Positions 8,886 through 16,758 of a stretch of DNA of 64,000 nt are shown in pieces. A program made the position numbers and the translations under genes. Source of the DNA: Catellatospora tritici. GTDB taxonomy: Bacteria > Actinomycetota > Actinomycetes > Mycobacteriales > Micromonosporaceae. Positions within the stretch are counted from its first letter, which is position 1. Each line of letters opens with the position of its first letter. The notes below the pieces were generated by a model. That model was not told where the DNA came from and did no database searches. It saw nothing but the letters and a program-made list of their open reading frames with translations. The DNA lies in contig NZ_JAHRCY010000002.1 in assembly GCF_019083965.1 (NCBI RefSeq), positions 620,001 through 684,000 on the forward strand, written 5' to 3'.

Positions 8886-9749
8886 GTGAGCGGTACGTCC
8901 GTGGAGGACCTGCGGCCAGGCGATCACGCCTGTCTGACGTTCTCCGACACCGACGAGCGGCTGGACATCGTCGCCGCCTTCGTCCGCGACGGGCTGCGCG
9001 CTGGGGAGAAGGTCGTCTGCCTCACCGAGTCGCTCAGCCCGACCGCGCTCACCGAGGAGCTCGCCCGCCGCGGCTTCGCGCCGCAACGGGCCGACGGGCA
9101 ACTGCACATCGCCGCCGCCGGCGAGTTCTTCGTCCCCGACGGCGTGTTCGACTCGGGCCGCGTCCTCGGCGCGCTGCGGGCGCAGATCGAGCTGGCCGGC
9201 CGCGACGGCTACCACGGACTGCGGGTCACCAGCGACATGTGCTGGGCGCTGCGCCCGGTCAGCGGCGCCGCCGGGTTGATGGACTACGAGTCGCAGCTGA
9301 CCAGGATCCTGGCCCAGGAGAACGCGACGGCGGTCTGCCAGTACGACCGCCAGTGCTTCGACACCGTCACCCTGGCCACCGCGGCCGAGGCGCACGGCGC
9401 CACCGTCGCCGCGATCACGTACCACGACGACGCCATGCTGCGAATCTGCCGACAGCACGTGCCCACGGGGGTACGGGTCGCCGGAGAGATCGACTACCGG
9501 GCCGCCGAGCCGCTCACCCGCGCCATGGCCGAGGCGCTGGCCCTCGACGACCACATCGACGTCAACCTCACCCGGCTCGTCTTCCTCGACACCGTCGCCG
9601 CCGGTGTGATCGTGCAGTCGGCCGTCGGTCTCACCGCCGCGCAGCGGATGACGGTGCGCTGCCAGGGCATGCCATACAAGATCCTCACCGCGCTGGGCCT
9701 GCGGGACATCCCCGGCGTCACTCTGATGGCCGTAGCGCATGGTGACTGA
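8886..9749 (+). CDS. MEDS domain-STAS domain sensor protein
   Basis: A 287-aa protein starting at GTG 8886, chosen for the AGAGGAGGG 4-6 nt upstream. The N-terminal 180 residues match the MEDS (methanogen/methylotroph, DcmR sensory) fold: LRPGDHACLTFSDTDERLDI, FVRDGLRAGEKVVCLTES and MDYESQLTRILAQENATAVC. The C-terminal 90 residues look like a STAS domain (IDVNLTRLVFLDTVAAGVIV). The next gene overlaps it by 11 bp and encodes an RsbW-like ATPase, so this is a likely partner-switching module sensing an unknown signal and controlling a sigma factor. Ligand unknown. Confidence 0.85.
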   Translation: MSGTSVEDLRPGDHACLTFSDTDERLDIVAAFVRDGLRAGEKVVCLTESLSPTALTEELARRGFAPQRADGQLHIAAAGEFFVPDGVFDSGRVLGALRAQIELAGRDGYHGLRVTSDMCWALRPVSGAAGLMDYESQLTRILAQENATAVCQYDRQCFDTVTLATAAEAHGATVAAITYHDDAMLRICRQHVPTGVRVAGEIDYRAAEPLTRAMAEALALDDHIDVNLTRLVFLDTVAAGVIVQSAVGLTAAQRMTVRCQGMPYKILTALGLRDIPGVTLMAVAHGD

Positions 9750-10200
9750 CCAACCCGCGCGCGACCGGCCGGGCAACTCGCCACGGCCCGACCACCGACG
9801 GCTGCTGCTCGACCTGCGGTTCGCCGAGTCCGAGCTGGTGGGCCTGCGCGCCGCCGTCGCCGCCCACGCCAGCGAGGCGGGCATGCCGGACGCACGGATC
9901 GACGTCCTGGTCTTCATCGCGTACGAGCTGGCCACGAACGCGGTCCGGCACGGCGGCGGGCACGGGCGGCTGCGGTTGTGGGGGGACGGCGACGCCATCG
10001 CCTGCCAGGTCATCGACGCGGGCAGCGGACCGTCCCTCGAAGCGCTGCACGCGCAGCGGCCGGGACCGGGCGCGACCGGCGGGCGCGGGCTGTGGCTGGT
10101 GCGCACCTTCTCCGACAGCGTCGAGGTGGAGGTCCGCGACAGCCCGGACGGCGGCGCGGAGATCACCGCGCTGGTCCCATACGCGGCCGAACCGGAGTGA
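9739..10200 (+). CDS. RsbW-like ATP-binding protein (anti-sigma kinase type)
   Basis: The 153-aa HATPase_c protein of the GHKL fold has an N-box ELATNAVRHGGG and a G-box GGRGLWLVRTFSDSVEVEV. Proteins of this size and form are serine kinases of the RsbW/SpoIIAB type that phosphorylate STAS antagonists and often bind sigma factors. Translation is coupled to the preceding MEDS-STAS gene by an 11-bp overlap, so that protein is the probable antagonist. The sigma factor is not in this window. Confidence 0.88.
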   Translation: MVTDQPARDRPGNSPRPDHRRLLLDLRFAESELVGLRAAVAAHASEAGMPDARIDVLVFIAYELATNAVRHGGGHGRLRLWGDGDAIACQVIDAGSGPSLEALHAQRPGPGATGGRGLWLVRTFSDSVEVEVRDSPDGGAEITALVPYAAEPE

Positions 10201-10270
10201 CGCACGTCCCCGCCACCCGCAACCCGCCACCCGCCACCCGCCACCCACGACCGCGCGCGCTGCCAAGATC

Positions 10271-10335
10271 GCTGCAGTTTCGGGGAAAGTGCGGGAATCT
10301 TGGCCTGAATTCGTGCAGTTTCCCCGAAACTGCGG
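10271..10335. repeat. REP-like double hairpin, copy 1
   Basis: GCAGTTTCGGGGAAA (left) and TTTCCCCGAAACTGC (right) are inverted around about 33 bp, and each arm can itself fold. Related copies lie at 10927-10991 and 53984-54047. It falls between the RsbW-like gene and a convergent small gene, where it could end transcription from both sides. Confidence 0.75.
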
Positions 10336-10340
10336 CCTGC

Positions 10341-10520
10341 TCAGCCGTGGTCGATGCGGATGAACTCCGCACCGTAGTTGACCGCCTGGATCTCCTCGAC
10401 GCGCGGGTCGGGGTCGATGGTCTCCACCAGCTGTGACGGGTGGATGCGGTCAGGCAGGGCACGCCACTTCTCGGTGGCCGCACGCTCTTCGGGTACGCGG
10501 TCCTCGTCATGCTCGGTCAT
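10341..10520 (-). CDS. hypothetical protein, 59 aa
   Basis: Product MTEHDEDRVPEERAATEKWR, then IHPSQLVETIDPDPRVEEIQ and a hydrophilic end. The charged, soluble, high-Glu/Asp sequence with third-position GC bias argues it is coding. It lies in opposite orientation to the RsbW-like gene with a hairpin repeat at its 3' end. No family recognised. Confidence 0.6.
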   Translation of the reverse strand: MTEHDEDRVPEERAATEKWRALPDRIHPSQLVETIDPDPRVEEIQAVNYGAEFIRIDHG

Positions 10521-10584
10521 GGCGCAACGGTAACGCTCGCGCGCGACCGTCACCTGCCCGTGCGTGCGTCGAGCACCGGCGAGG

Positions 10585-10833
10585 TCAGACGCGCTCGCCG
10601 GACTCCGAGTCCCACAACTGCACCGCGTCGCCGAGGAACTCATGCACGTAGCCGCAGTTCGTGCAGATCACGCCGAGCGACGACTTGTTGGCCCAGGCCA
10701 GATCCAGGAACTCCAGCGCGCCGGTGTTGAGCTTGATGGAACGGCTGGTGAACAGGCCACCCTGGCACACGACGCAACGGAAGACGTCGCCGTTGATCGT
10801 CGCGACGTACGGGGGACGACTGAACAGGCTCAT
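10585..10833 (-). CDS. small zinc-ribbon-like hypothetical protein, 82 aa
   Basis: Product MSLFSRPPYVATINGDVFRC. Two CxxC knuckles (CVVC near residue 20 and CTNC near residue 57) are spaced as in a zinc ribbon. The C-terminus is acidic (GDAVQLWDSESGERV). The same strand also carries the 59-aa gene downstream. Such single-ribbon actinobacterial proteins are usually uncharacterised; no function is assigned. Confidence 0.75.
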   Translation of the reverse strand: MSLFSRPPYVATINGDVFRCVVCQGGLFTSRSIKLNTGALEFLDLAWANKSSLGVICTNCGYVHEFLGDAVQLWDSESGERV

Positions 10834-10926
10834 ACGCGGCAGGCTAGGCGCCCACGGCAACCGGGCCCGAACCACCGTGCGGCCGGGCACGTGAGCAGGA
10901 GGCCGCGTGAGCAGAGGTCTGAGCCT

Positions 10927-10991
10927 CGTGCAGCTTCGGGGAAACTGCACGAATTCCGGGCAGGATTCCCGCACTTTCCCGGAAACTGCAG
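10927..10991. repeat. REP-like double hairpin, copy 2
   Basis: CGTGCAGCTTCGGGGAAACT at the left is mirrored by a TTTCCCGGAAACTGCA-type arm at the right. It is related to 10271-10335 with several substitutions, upstream of the zinc-ribbon gene and next to the element boundary. Confidence 0.7.
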
Positions 10992-11059
10992 TGATCTCCG
11001 CGCGGGTGCGGGCGGCGGGCGGATCCTGCGGGGGACGCGGGTTGCGACCGTACCCACGA

Positions 11060-11099
11060 AAGAGGCCCCGACCGGCGTCTCCGCAGGCCAGGGCCTCTT
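11060..11099 (-). terminator. ancestral tRNA-Tyr terminator
   Basis: AAGAGGCCC and GGGCCTCTT form the base of a hairpin 9 bp beyond the left att repeat. On the minus strand it is followed by TCGTGGG. It occupies the position the terminator of tRNA-Tyr would have had before the element inserted; the element carries its own equivalent at 14412-14452. Confidence 0.5.
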
Positions 11100-11107
11100 C
11101 TGCTGTT

Positions 11108-11158
11108 TGTGGCGGGTAGAGGATTCGAACCTCTGTAGCTTTCGCGACGGATTTACAG
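11108..11158. repeat. left att repeat (3' half of tRNA-Tyr)
   Basis: A 51-bp perfect copy of 14461-14511, covering the anticodon 3' side, variable arm, T-arm and acceptor 3' strand of tRNA-Tyr. It has no 5' half, so it is not a tRNA gene. It marks the left end of the integrated element. Confidence 0.93.
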
Positions 11159-11323
11159 ACGGCACGCTGTACCCCACCTGAGCAGGAAGTATGGTCGCGC
11201 CAGCGCAAACTTTGGCGCAATATCGCCGATCTTGAACCCGATCAGCGCTCGCCATTGACTGCATATGTAACTAACTTGATGAAGCTTCTTCAAAGTAGTC
11301 ACCCTGAGCCCGGAGAGACAGAC

Positions 11324-11361
11324 GGCTGAACCAAAGGGGGGCGCCCCTATTTGGTTCAGCC
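11324..11361. terminator. long hairpin inside the element
   Basis: GGCTGAACCAAA (11324-11335) pairs with TTTGGTTCAGCC (11350-11361), and inside it GGGGCG/CGCCCC pairs again. It may terminate the minus-strand cargo operon that ends at 11627 or protect the left end. The stretch 11159-11626 holds no gene, only this hairpin and the GGTGACA repeat. Confidence 0.5.
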
Positions 11362-11460
11362 GGTCTTGCGGCCCTAGGTGGCTGGCGCCGACCGCGCAGC
11401 GTCCTCAGTAGTGAGGCCCGCGAAGCGGGTCGTCTCTGGGTGAAGCCGCCGCAGAGGCGG

Positions 11461-11563
11461 TGACACGGTGACAACCGGTCTACCTGTCACCTGTTGTCGC
11501 AGCTCAAGTGTCATAAGTAGCTGTCACAGCCTGCCGGTGACAGCCGGTGACAGCGGTGACAGA
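11461..11563. repeat. GGTGACA-rich repeat, copy A
   Basis: About 100 bp beginning TGACACGGTGACAACCG and ending in clustered GGTGACAGC / GCTGTCACC units. It aligns over its whole length, at roughly three in four positions by eye, with 13184-13285. The clustered TGTCACC/GGTGACA motifs look iteron-like. The two copies bracket the cargo genes. Confidence 0.75.
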
Positions 11564-11626
11564 TGTCAGCTCGGCCCTGCCAACCGGTCCCATACGATTC
11601 CGACAATGGCACCGGCCACGAGGGGG

Positions 11627-12028
11627 TCAGCGTTGGTCGCCGTGCATCGTCAGCTCCCTTGCGAAGGAAATCCAGGCCTGCGCTGCCGCCGCGCCAGGTG
11701 AAACCATGTTCGAAGCCCAGGTTGGGGTCATTTTGTTGTTCTTGTCGAAAGCCAGCGGGAGGCTACCCAGAATGTAAGCCGCGTGCTGCATCGCCATTTG
11801 CCAGGTGATCCCTCCGGCCGACAGTTCGGGCTCGCTGTCTGCGGCGGCAAGACATGCTGCTGCTTTGCGCGCTGCCTCGGCGGCCTCCTGGCTCGTCGCG
11901 CCGCGCGATGCGGCTTCCATTGCTGCGCTTGCGGCGGCAAGGTTCTGGACTCTGCTGCCTAAATGGTGATTCTGCGCCCACACCAGCCATTCCTGCCGCA
12001 GATCCTCAGTCGTCATAGTCACAGTCAC
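11627..12028 (-). CDS. element cargo, hypothetical helical protein, 133 aa
   Basis: The start at GTG 12028 is set by GGAAAGGAAG seven nt upstream; an internal ATG at 12016 is less well placed. The product contains TEDLRQEWLVWAQNHHLGS and a long Ala-rich helical stretch (AAASAAMEAASRGATSQEAA), without signal or membrane segment. It follows the Pro-rich cargo gene by 25 bp on the same strand. Not recognised; the Ala-rich heptad-like section suggests helical self-association. Confidence 0.7.
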   Translation of the reverse strand: MTVTMTTEDLRQEWLVWAQNHHLGSRVQNLAAASAAMEAASRGATSQEAAEAARKAAACLAAADSEPELSAGGITWQMAMQHAAYILGSLPLAFDKNNKMTPTWASNMVSPGAAAAQAWISFARELTMHGDQR

Positions 12029-12053
12029 GACACGACTTCCTTTCCGAAGCGGA

Positions 12054-12977
12054 CTAGTACTCGTGGTTAAAGCTTCCGAAATCAGAACCATCGGAGTGGT
12101 CCGGCGGCAGGGAGTAGTCCGACCCGCCGGGGCCGGAGTGGTCCGGCGGCAGGGAGTAGTCCGACCCGCCGGGGCCGGAGTGGTCCGGCGGCAGGGAGTA
12201 GTCCGACCCGCCGGGGCCGGAGTGGTCCGGCGGCAGGGAGTAGTCCGACCCGCCGGGGCCGGAGTGGTCCGGCGGCAGGGAGTAGTCCGACCCGCCGGGG
12301 CCGGAGTGGTCCGGCGGCTCAGCGTGGCCTTGGCCAGGACCGTCGGACGTGCTAGGGCATGATGTGGATTGAGTCGACGGTGCCGGGGGATTTGGCGCTG
12401 GAGTCGGCGGGACGCCGCCCGCCGAGCCTGCGGAGCTGTCCGGAGGAGCTCCTGGTGCTGGTGCCGGTGTGCCGCCACCCGACCCCCCGCCAGGACTGGG
12501 CGCCGGTGCCGGTGCCGGTGTGCCGCCACCCGACCCCCCGCCAGGACTGGGCGCCGGTGCCGGTGCCGGTGTGCCGCCAGGACTGGGTGCTGGAGGGGGT
12601 GTCATAGCGCTTAACGCACCCGCGCCAGCAAGTACACCGTCAGCTGCGGCCGCAGCGACCCCTGCCGCGAAAAGGGCGGCGGCTGGTAGCACCTCGTCGG
12701 TCTTGCCCGCCCCGGTGTTCGGTTCGCTGCCCCCCGCACCGCCCGGAAGGGAAGTGGACCCGGGAGGGAGGCCTCCTTGCGCGTTCGGGTCGCTCGGGCC
12801 ACGGTACGGACCCTGGTTAGGTGGCGGTTGCCTGTCTGGAGCGTTATGAGGATCGCCGGGGGCTGGGTTTACTGATTGTCCGCTCTGCGTTTCGCCCCCC
12901 GCCGTCTCAGGTGGCTTCGGTGGGGGATTCACCACGTCTTTTACCGCCTGAACGACATCGTCCCACCAGGAAGGCAT
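12054..12977 (-). CDS. element cargo, Pro/Gly-rich tandem-repeat protein, 307 aa
   Basis: Start MPSWWDDVVQAVKDVVNPPP, with GAGGAGG five nt upstream. An amphipathic N-terminus is followed by a Pro/Gly/Ser-rich region, one Ala-rich hydrophobic stretch (PAAALFAAGVAAAAADGVLA), two APAPSPGGGSGGGTP units, then at least five 14-residue PPDHSGPGGSDYSL repeats and a short tail ending FNHEY. No signal peptide is seen. Low complexity and Tyr/His/Asp-bearing repeats suggest a disordered scaffold or surface-type protein. Function unknown. Confidence 0.75.
   Translation of the reverse strand: MPSWWDDVVQAVKDVVNPPPKPPETAGGETQSGQSVNPAPGDPHNAPDRQPPPNQGPYRGPSDPNAQGGLPPGSTSLPGGAGGSEPNTGAGKTDEVLPAAALFAAGVAAAAADGVLAGAGALSAMTPPPAPSPGGTPAPAPAPSPGGGSGGGTPAPAPAPSPGGGSGGGTPAPAPGAPPDSSAGSAGGVPPTPAPNPPAPSTQSTSCPSTSDGPGQGHAEPPDHSGPGGSDYSLPPDHSGPGGSDYSLPPDHSGPGGSDYSLPPDHSGPGGSDYSLPPDHSGPGGSDYSLPPDHSDGSDFGSFNHEY
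12093..12320. repeat. 42-bp tandem repeat in the cargo gene
   Basis: Five near-perfect units (starts at 12093, 12135, 12177, 12219 and 12261) plus a partial sixth, all in frame, encode the PPDHSGPGGSDYSL unit. The near absence of silent differences between units indicates recent expansion or homogenisation. Confidence 0.95.
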
Positions 12978-13183
12978 AGCAACCTCCTCGGCCGCTGTAG
13001 GGCACACGCGAACGTGTCCAGGGCCTATCCCTCACGATACTGCGAGATCAGGTAACTAGCCGGACACGGCGCGGCGGTCACGAAGACCGCTAGGCCGCGT
13101 TCGCTCACCTGCGCCGATGCGGGCTTGCCCGGGCCACCGCCCGTGCATTGCCCGCGCCGTGGACGAAGGCCCGAGCGGGGCGA

Positions 13184-13285
13184 TGACACGGTGACAACCG
13201 ACCTACCTGGCGTGTGTCCTCGCAGCTCAGCTGCCTTCAAACGTTGTCACCGCCTGCCGGTGACAGGCGGTGACAACGGTGACAG
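13184..13285. repeat. GGTGACA-rich repeat, copy B
   Basis: Diverged copy of 11461-11563. It ends exactly where the readable part of the integrase begins, so the missing 5' end of the integrase may have been lost by recombination involving these repeats. The interval 12978-13183 has no convincing gene. Confidence 0.75.
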
Positions 13286-14329
13286 CTACGGCATGACGCC
13301 TCGATCAGAGACCTTGATCGAGTCGGGTACGGCGGGACCTACCAGCGTGAGTCGGCAATTCGCTGGCTGGAGAGCAACACCGTGCGGCTGACCGCGATGG
13401 CCGATCCGGCGCTGATGCGTAAGGTCCTCGACGCGCTGACGCTGAAGCTGGACGGCACTGCGGCGGCAGCCAGCACCGTCGCCCGCAAGCGAGTGATCTT
13501 CTATGGGGCGCTCGCCTACGCCGTCGAGCTGGGACGACTCGCCGCTCATCCCCTGCACGGGGTGAAGTGGACCGCCCCGCAGAACGACGACGAAGTTGAC
13601 CGGCGGGTGGTGGCCAATCCGGGCCAGATTGCTCGACTGCTGGCCGGGGTGCGCGAGGACACCCCCGAACTGGAAGGCTTCTTCGCTGGCATGGCCTACT
13701 CGGCTCTACGGCCAGAAGAGTTGCTGCACGTCAAGGACACCGAGTGCGAGCTTCCGCGCGCTGACGACTCGGACGCCTGGGGCTGGTGGCACCTGTCGGG
13801 CGCCAGCGTGGCGGTAGGCGAAGGCTGGTCGGACGGGGAGGGCGCGCACGAGTCGCGCTCACTCAAGCACCGCAGCAAGAAGACCACCCGCAGCGTGCCG
13901 ATCCCGCCCGAGGGAGTCGTCATCCTGCGGGCGCACCGCGAGCGTTTCCGGCCGGGCCGCGACGGCTGCATGTTCGTGACTCGACGCGGGCCGGGCGGGC
14001 GCTACTTCGACACCTGGCCGGGCACGACCATCCCCAACAACAGCTACACCACCGTATGGGCAAGGGTGCGCGAGCGAGTGCTCACACCCGTTGAGGCCGC
14101 CTCGCCACTGGCGGGCAGGCCGTACGACCTACGGCACGCCTGCCTCAGCTTGTGGCTGAATGCGGGCGTGGCGCCTACCCAGGTGGCCGACTGGGCGGGG
14201 AACTCGGTGCGGGTGCTGCTCAAGGTGTACGCGAAGTTCAAGGTGTACGCGAAGTGCATCTACGGGCAGGTAGACCTGGCGCTGCGGCGCATCCGGGCCG
14301 CGTTGAAGGAGTCGCCCGACGCGCTGTGA
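13283..14329 (+). pseudogene. truncated tyrosine recombinase (integrase)
   Basis: The reading frame is open from 13283, but its first plausible start is GTG 13382, and family similarity (IRWLESNTVRLTAM) already begins upstream of that codon, so the N-terminal DNA-binding part is missing. The catalytic domain keeps SALRPEELLHV (Arg I), the RSLKHRSKK lysine region and PYDLRHACLSLWLNAGV (Arg II). WAGNSV has Asn where WAGHSV is usual. The active-site segment is duplicated in tandem (KVYAKFKVYAKC) through an 18-bp repeat at 14222-14257. It is therefore probably inactive. Confidence 0.8.
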
Positions 14330-14411
14330 TCATGCGTCAAAACTTTGGCGCGTATTTGGCGCAGCCACCGGGATTCAGCCATACCCGGCTGGACACAGCT
14401 GGACTGACACG

Positions 14412-14452
14412 AAAGAGCCCCTGACCGGGTTTTGCCTGGTCAGGGGCTCTTT
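14412..14452. terminator. bidirectional terminator at element right end
   Basis: A 15-bp stem, AAAGAGCCCCTGACC with its complement, followed by TTTTT on the plus strand. It can stop the integrase transcript and, on the other strand, tRNA-Tyr. Confidence 0.8.
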
Positions 14453-14460
14453 TTGCTGCG

Positions 14461-14511
14461 TGTGGCGGGTAGAGGATTCGAACCTCTGTAGCTTTCGCGA
14501 CGGATTTACAG
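14461..14511. repeat. right att repeat, within tRNA-Tyr
   Basis: Perfect 51-bp partner of 11108-11158. It restores the 3' half of tRNA-Tyr at the integrase end of the element, as usual for tRNA-targeting integrases. Confidence 0.93.
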
Positions 14512-14543
14512 TCCGCTCCCATTGGCCGCTCGGGCAACCCGCC
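14463..14543 (-). tRNA. tRNA-Tyr (GTA)
   Basis: An 81-nt class II tRNA with acceptor GGCGGGT / ACCCGCC and discriminator A. The anticodon arm CGGACTGTAAATCCG has anticodon GTA; a long variable arm (TCGCGAAAGCTACA region) and T-arm AGAGGTTCGAATCCTCT follow. Its 3' half now comes from the element's att copy. Confidence 0.96.
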
Positions 14544-14671
14544 TGGTACAGCGTTACCACCACCGCCCTGGGGCGGCGTGGCTCGATAAGGATAGCGGTA
14601 CCGAGCCCCGGATGTGCAACCGGGTCGGACCATGAGCACGGCGCGCCGCCGGATCTGCTAAAACGGAACGC

Positions 14672-15163
14672 ATGGCAGCTAACCCGTCCTTCGACATCGT
14701 CAGCAAGGTAGATCGGCAGGAGGTGGACAACGCGCTGAACCAGACCGAGAAGGAGCTGGCGCAGCGGTTCGACTTCCGCGACACGGGGGCCTCCATTGCC
14801 TGGTCCGGCGAGAACGTCGCCCTGGAGGCCAACTCCGAGGAGCGGGTGAAGGCCGCACTGGATGTCTTCAAGGAGAAGCTGATCAAGCGGAACATCTCTC
14901 TGAAGTCACTGGACGCGGGCGACCCGAAGGCCTCCGGCAAGACCTACAAGATCGACTGCAAGATCGTCCAGGGCATCGACTCGGAGAAGGCGAAGGCCAT
15001 CTCCAAGAAGATCCGCGACGAGGGCCCCAAGGGCGTCCAGGCTCAGATCCAGGGCGACCAGTTGCGGGTTACCGGGAAGAAGAAGGACGACCTCCAAGAG
15101 GTCATCACCCTGCTGAAGGGCGGAGACTTCGGCGTCGCCCTGCAGTTCACGAACTACCGGTAG
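14672..15163 (+). CDS. YajQ-family cyclic-di-GMP-binding protein
   Basis: The 163-aa protein begins [20 protein letters not shown]. Two ferredoxin-like halves typical of YajQ are visible: [18 protein letters not shown] and the C-terminal [19 protein letters not shown] with [12 protein letters not shown]. Members bind cyclic-di-GMP or nucleotides and act through protein partners; the specific role here is unknown. It stands alone, followed by a strong terminator. Confidence 0.95.
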   Translation: MAANPSFDIVSKVDRQEVDNALNQTEKELAQRFDFRDTGASIAWSGENVALEANSEERVKAALDVFKEKLIKRNISLKSLDAGDPKASGKTYKIDCKIVQGIDSEKAKAISKKIRDEGPKGVQAQIQGDQLRVTGKKKDDLQEVITLLKGGDFGVALQFTNYR

Positions 15164-15173
15164 GCCCACGACT

Positions 15174-15210
15174 GCCTGGGCCGGGGTGCGTCGCGCACCC
15201 CGGCCCAGGC
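15174..15210 (+). terminator. terminator after the YajQ gene
   Basis: A perfect 17-bp stem (GCCTGGGCCGGGGTGCG and complement) with a TCG loop, followed by GTTTCTCT, 10 bp past the stop codon. Confidence 0.85.
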
Positions 15211-15291
15211 GTTTCTCTGCCCATCCGGGTTCCCTCGCGGCGCGCCGCGAGCGCCCACCCCCATCCGCGCGCTGGTACATCTACGCTGTCC

Positions 15292-15625
15292 ATGACCAGG
15301 GGTTTCGCTCCATGGGAACCGCTGGCAAAGCGATCAGTTGTCCGGGCCATCGCGGCGGGAACGGACTTCAGCCTCGCGTTGCTGGCCGACGGACGGGTGA
15401 TGTCCTGGGGCAACAACAACCTGGGCCAGCTCGGCATCGGGGTCACCGGCGGCAGCCGGAACACACCGGTTGAGGTCGTGGGCCTGCGCGGGGTTCCGCC
15501 ATCGCCACCTACGCCCGGCACGCGCTGGCCCTGCTCGACAATGACGACCAGACGGTCAAGTCACCACCCTGCCTCGGGTCAACGTGATCTCAGCGGGCAA
15601 CGCCCACAACGTCGCCGCGGGCTGA
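15292..15625 (+). pseudogene. RCC1-repeat protein remnant
   Basis: The first 68 residues include FSLALLADGRVMSWGNNNLG and LGIGVTGGSRNTPVEVVGL, a clear RCC1/BNR-type propeller blade. Similarity then switches frame: TYARHALALLDNDDQTVK in a second frame and VTTLPRVNVISAGNAHNVAA, ending at TGA 15623-15625. The broken frames and one-and-a-half blades indicate a decayed fragment of a secreted RCC1 protein. It lies between two strong terminators. Confidence 0.65.
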
Positions 15626-15639
15626 CATCTCACCTCATG

Positions 15640-15677
15640 CTGATCGGCCCGGACGCCGTGGCGTCCGGGCCGATCAG
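15640..15677. terminator. bidirectional terminator before htpX 3' end
   Basis: A perfect 18-bp stem, CTGATCGGCCCGGACGCC with its complement, and a 2-nt loop. It serves the converging RCC1 remnant and htpX. Confidence 0.8.
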
Positions 15678-15701
15678 TGCGTTCAGCGCGGGTAGGTGCG
15701 G

Positions 15702-16580
15702 TCAGCGCATGTACTGGATGGGGCCGGAGTTGGCGGCCATGGCCTCCAGCCGGCGGACGCGCTCCTCCATCGGCGGGTGGGTCGAGAAGAGGGAGGCGAT
15801 GCCGCCGCCCCGGAGCGGGTTGTCGATCATCAGGTGGGCGGAGCTGGCGAGCTGGCCCTCGGCGGGCAGCGGCATCTGCTGCACCCCCATGTGGATCTTC
15901 TTGAGCGCGCTGGCGAGCGCCAGCGGATCGTTGGTGAGCTGCGCGCCGGAGGCGTCGGCCTGGAACTCGCGGCTGCGGCTGATGGCGAGCTGGATGACCG
16001 TCGCGGCGAGCGGGCCCAGGATCAGCATCATCATCAGGGCGAGCGGGTTCGGACCGTCCTCGTCGTCGCCCCCGCCGATGGGCAGGAACCAGGCCAGGTT
16101 GGCCAGCATGGTGATGATGCCCGCCAGCGCCCCTGCCACGCTGGAGATGAGGATGTCGCGGTTGTAGACGTGCGACAGCTCGTGGCCGATGACGGCCCGC
16201 AGCTCGCGGTAGTCGAGAATGCGGGTGATGCCCTCGGTCACGGCGACCGCCGCGTGCTGCGGGTTGCGTCCGGTGGCGAAGGCGTTCGGCTGCATGGTGG
16301 GGCTGACGTACAGGCGGGGCATGGGCTGGCCGGCCTGCTGGGACAGCTCCCGCACCATCTGGTAGAGCTGCGGGAAGTCCGCCTCGCTGACGGGCTGCGC
16401 GTGCATCGAGCGCAGCGCCAGCTTGTCGGAGAAGAAGTAGCTGACGCCGTTCATGACCAGCGAGATGAGCACCGCGATGACCAGGCCGCCGCTTCCACCC
16501 AACCAGTAGCCGACCGCCAGGATCATCGCGGTCAGTACGCCGAGCAGGGCCGCCGTCTTGAGGCCGTTGTGGCTGTGCAT
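15702..16580 (-). CDS. htpX: HtpX-family zinc metalloprotease
   Basis: A 292-aa membrane metalloprotease that degrades misfolded membrane proteins. The start at 16580 gives [20 protein letters not shown], placing the first membrane helix at the N-terminus; a longer upstream frame lacks support. HELSH (133-137) is the zinc site, followed by the third-ligand region [14 protein letters not shown]. Two further hydrophobic segments lie around 145-200. The C-terminus [16 protein letters not shown] is typical of HtpX. Confidence 0.96.
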   Translation of the reverse strand: MHSHNGLKTAALLGVLTAMILAVGYWLGGSGGLVIAVLISLVMNGVSYFFSDKLALRSMHAQPVSEADFPQLYQMVRELSQQAGQPMPRLYVSPTMQPNAFATGRNPQHAAVAVTEGITRILDYRELRAVIGHELSHVYNRDILISSVAGALAGIITMLANLAWFLPIGGGDDEDGPNPLALMMMLILGPLAATVIQLAISRSREFQADASGAQLTNDPLALASALKKIHMGVQQMPLPAEGQLASSAHLMIDNPLRGGGIASLFSTHPPMEERVRRLEAMAANSGPIQYMR

Positions 16581-16758
16581 CCATTCCCTCCACGTCTGGC
16601 GCGGTGGGTTACCCGCGCACCCGGTCCAACCCGGTTGATACCCGGTGGCCTTCCCGTTACGCGCTGTGAGTCGGCTGAAAGAAATTCTAGCCAACACCCA
16701 GGTAGACCCGTTTGCCCGATTACGGAGCGTATGCGCCAATCGTGAAGGGGTGGCGGCG

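Larger units (their letters stand above)
11108..14511. mobile_element. degenerate integrative element in tRNA-Tyr
   Basis: 3.4 kb bounded by 51-bp direct repeats derived from tRNA-Tyr. It contains, left to right, a 12-bp-stem hairpin, a GGTGACA-rich repeat, two minus-strand cargo genes, a second copy of the GGTGACA repeat, and a 5'-truncated tyrosine recombinase whose 3' end faces the intact tRNA. No excisionase, replication initiator, FtsK-like translocase or relaxase is present. It resembles the integration end of actinomycete integrative elements reduced to a remnant. Mobility without help is unlikely. Confidence 0.88.

Noticed and set aside
11108..11158. A second tRNA-Tyr gene
   Set aside because: Only the 3' half is present; no D-arm or 5' acceptor strand. 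It is an att copy.
13025..13240. Minus-strand 71-residue frame upstream of the Pro-rich cargo gene
   Set aside because: Its start falls inside the GGTGACA repeat, there is no ribosome-binding site, and no conserved character.
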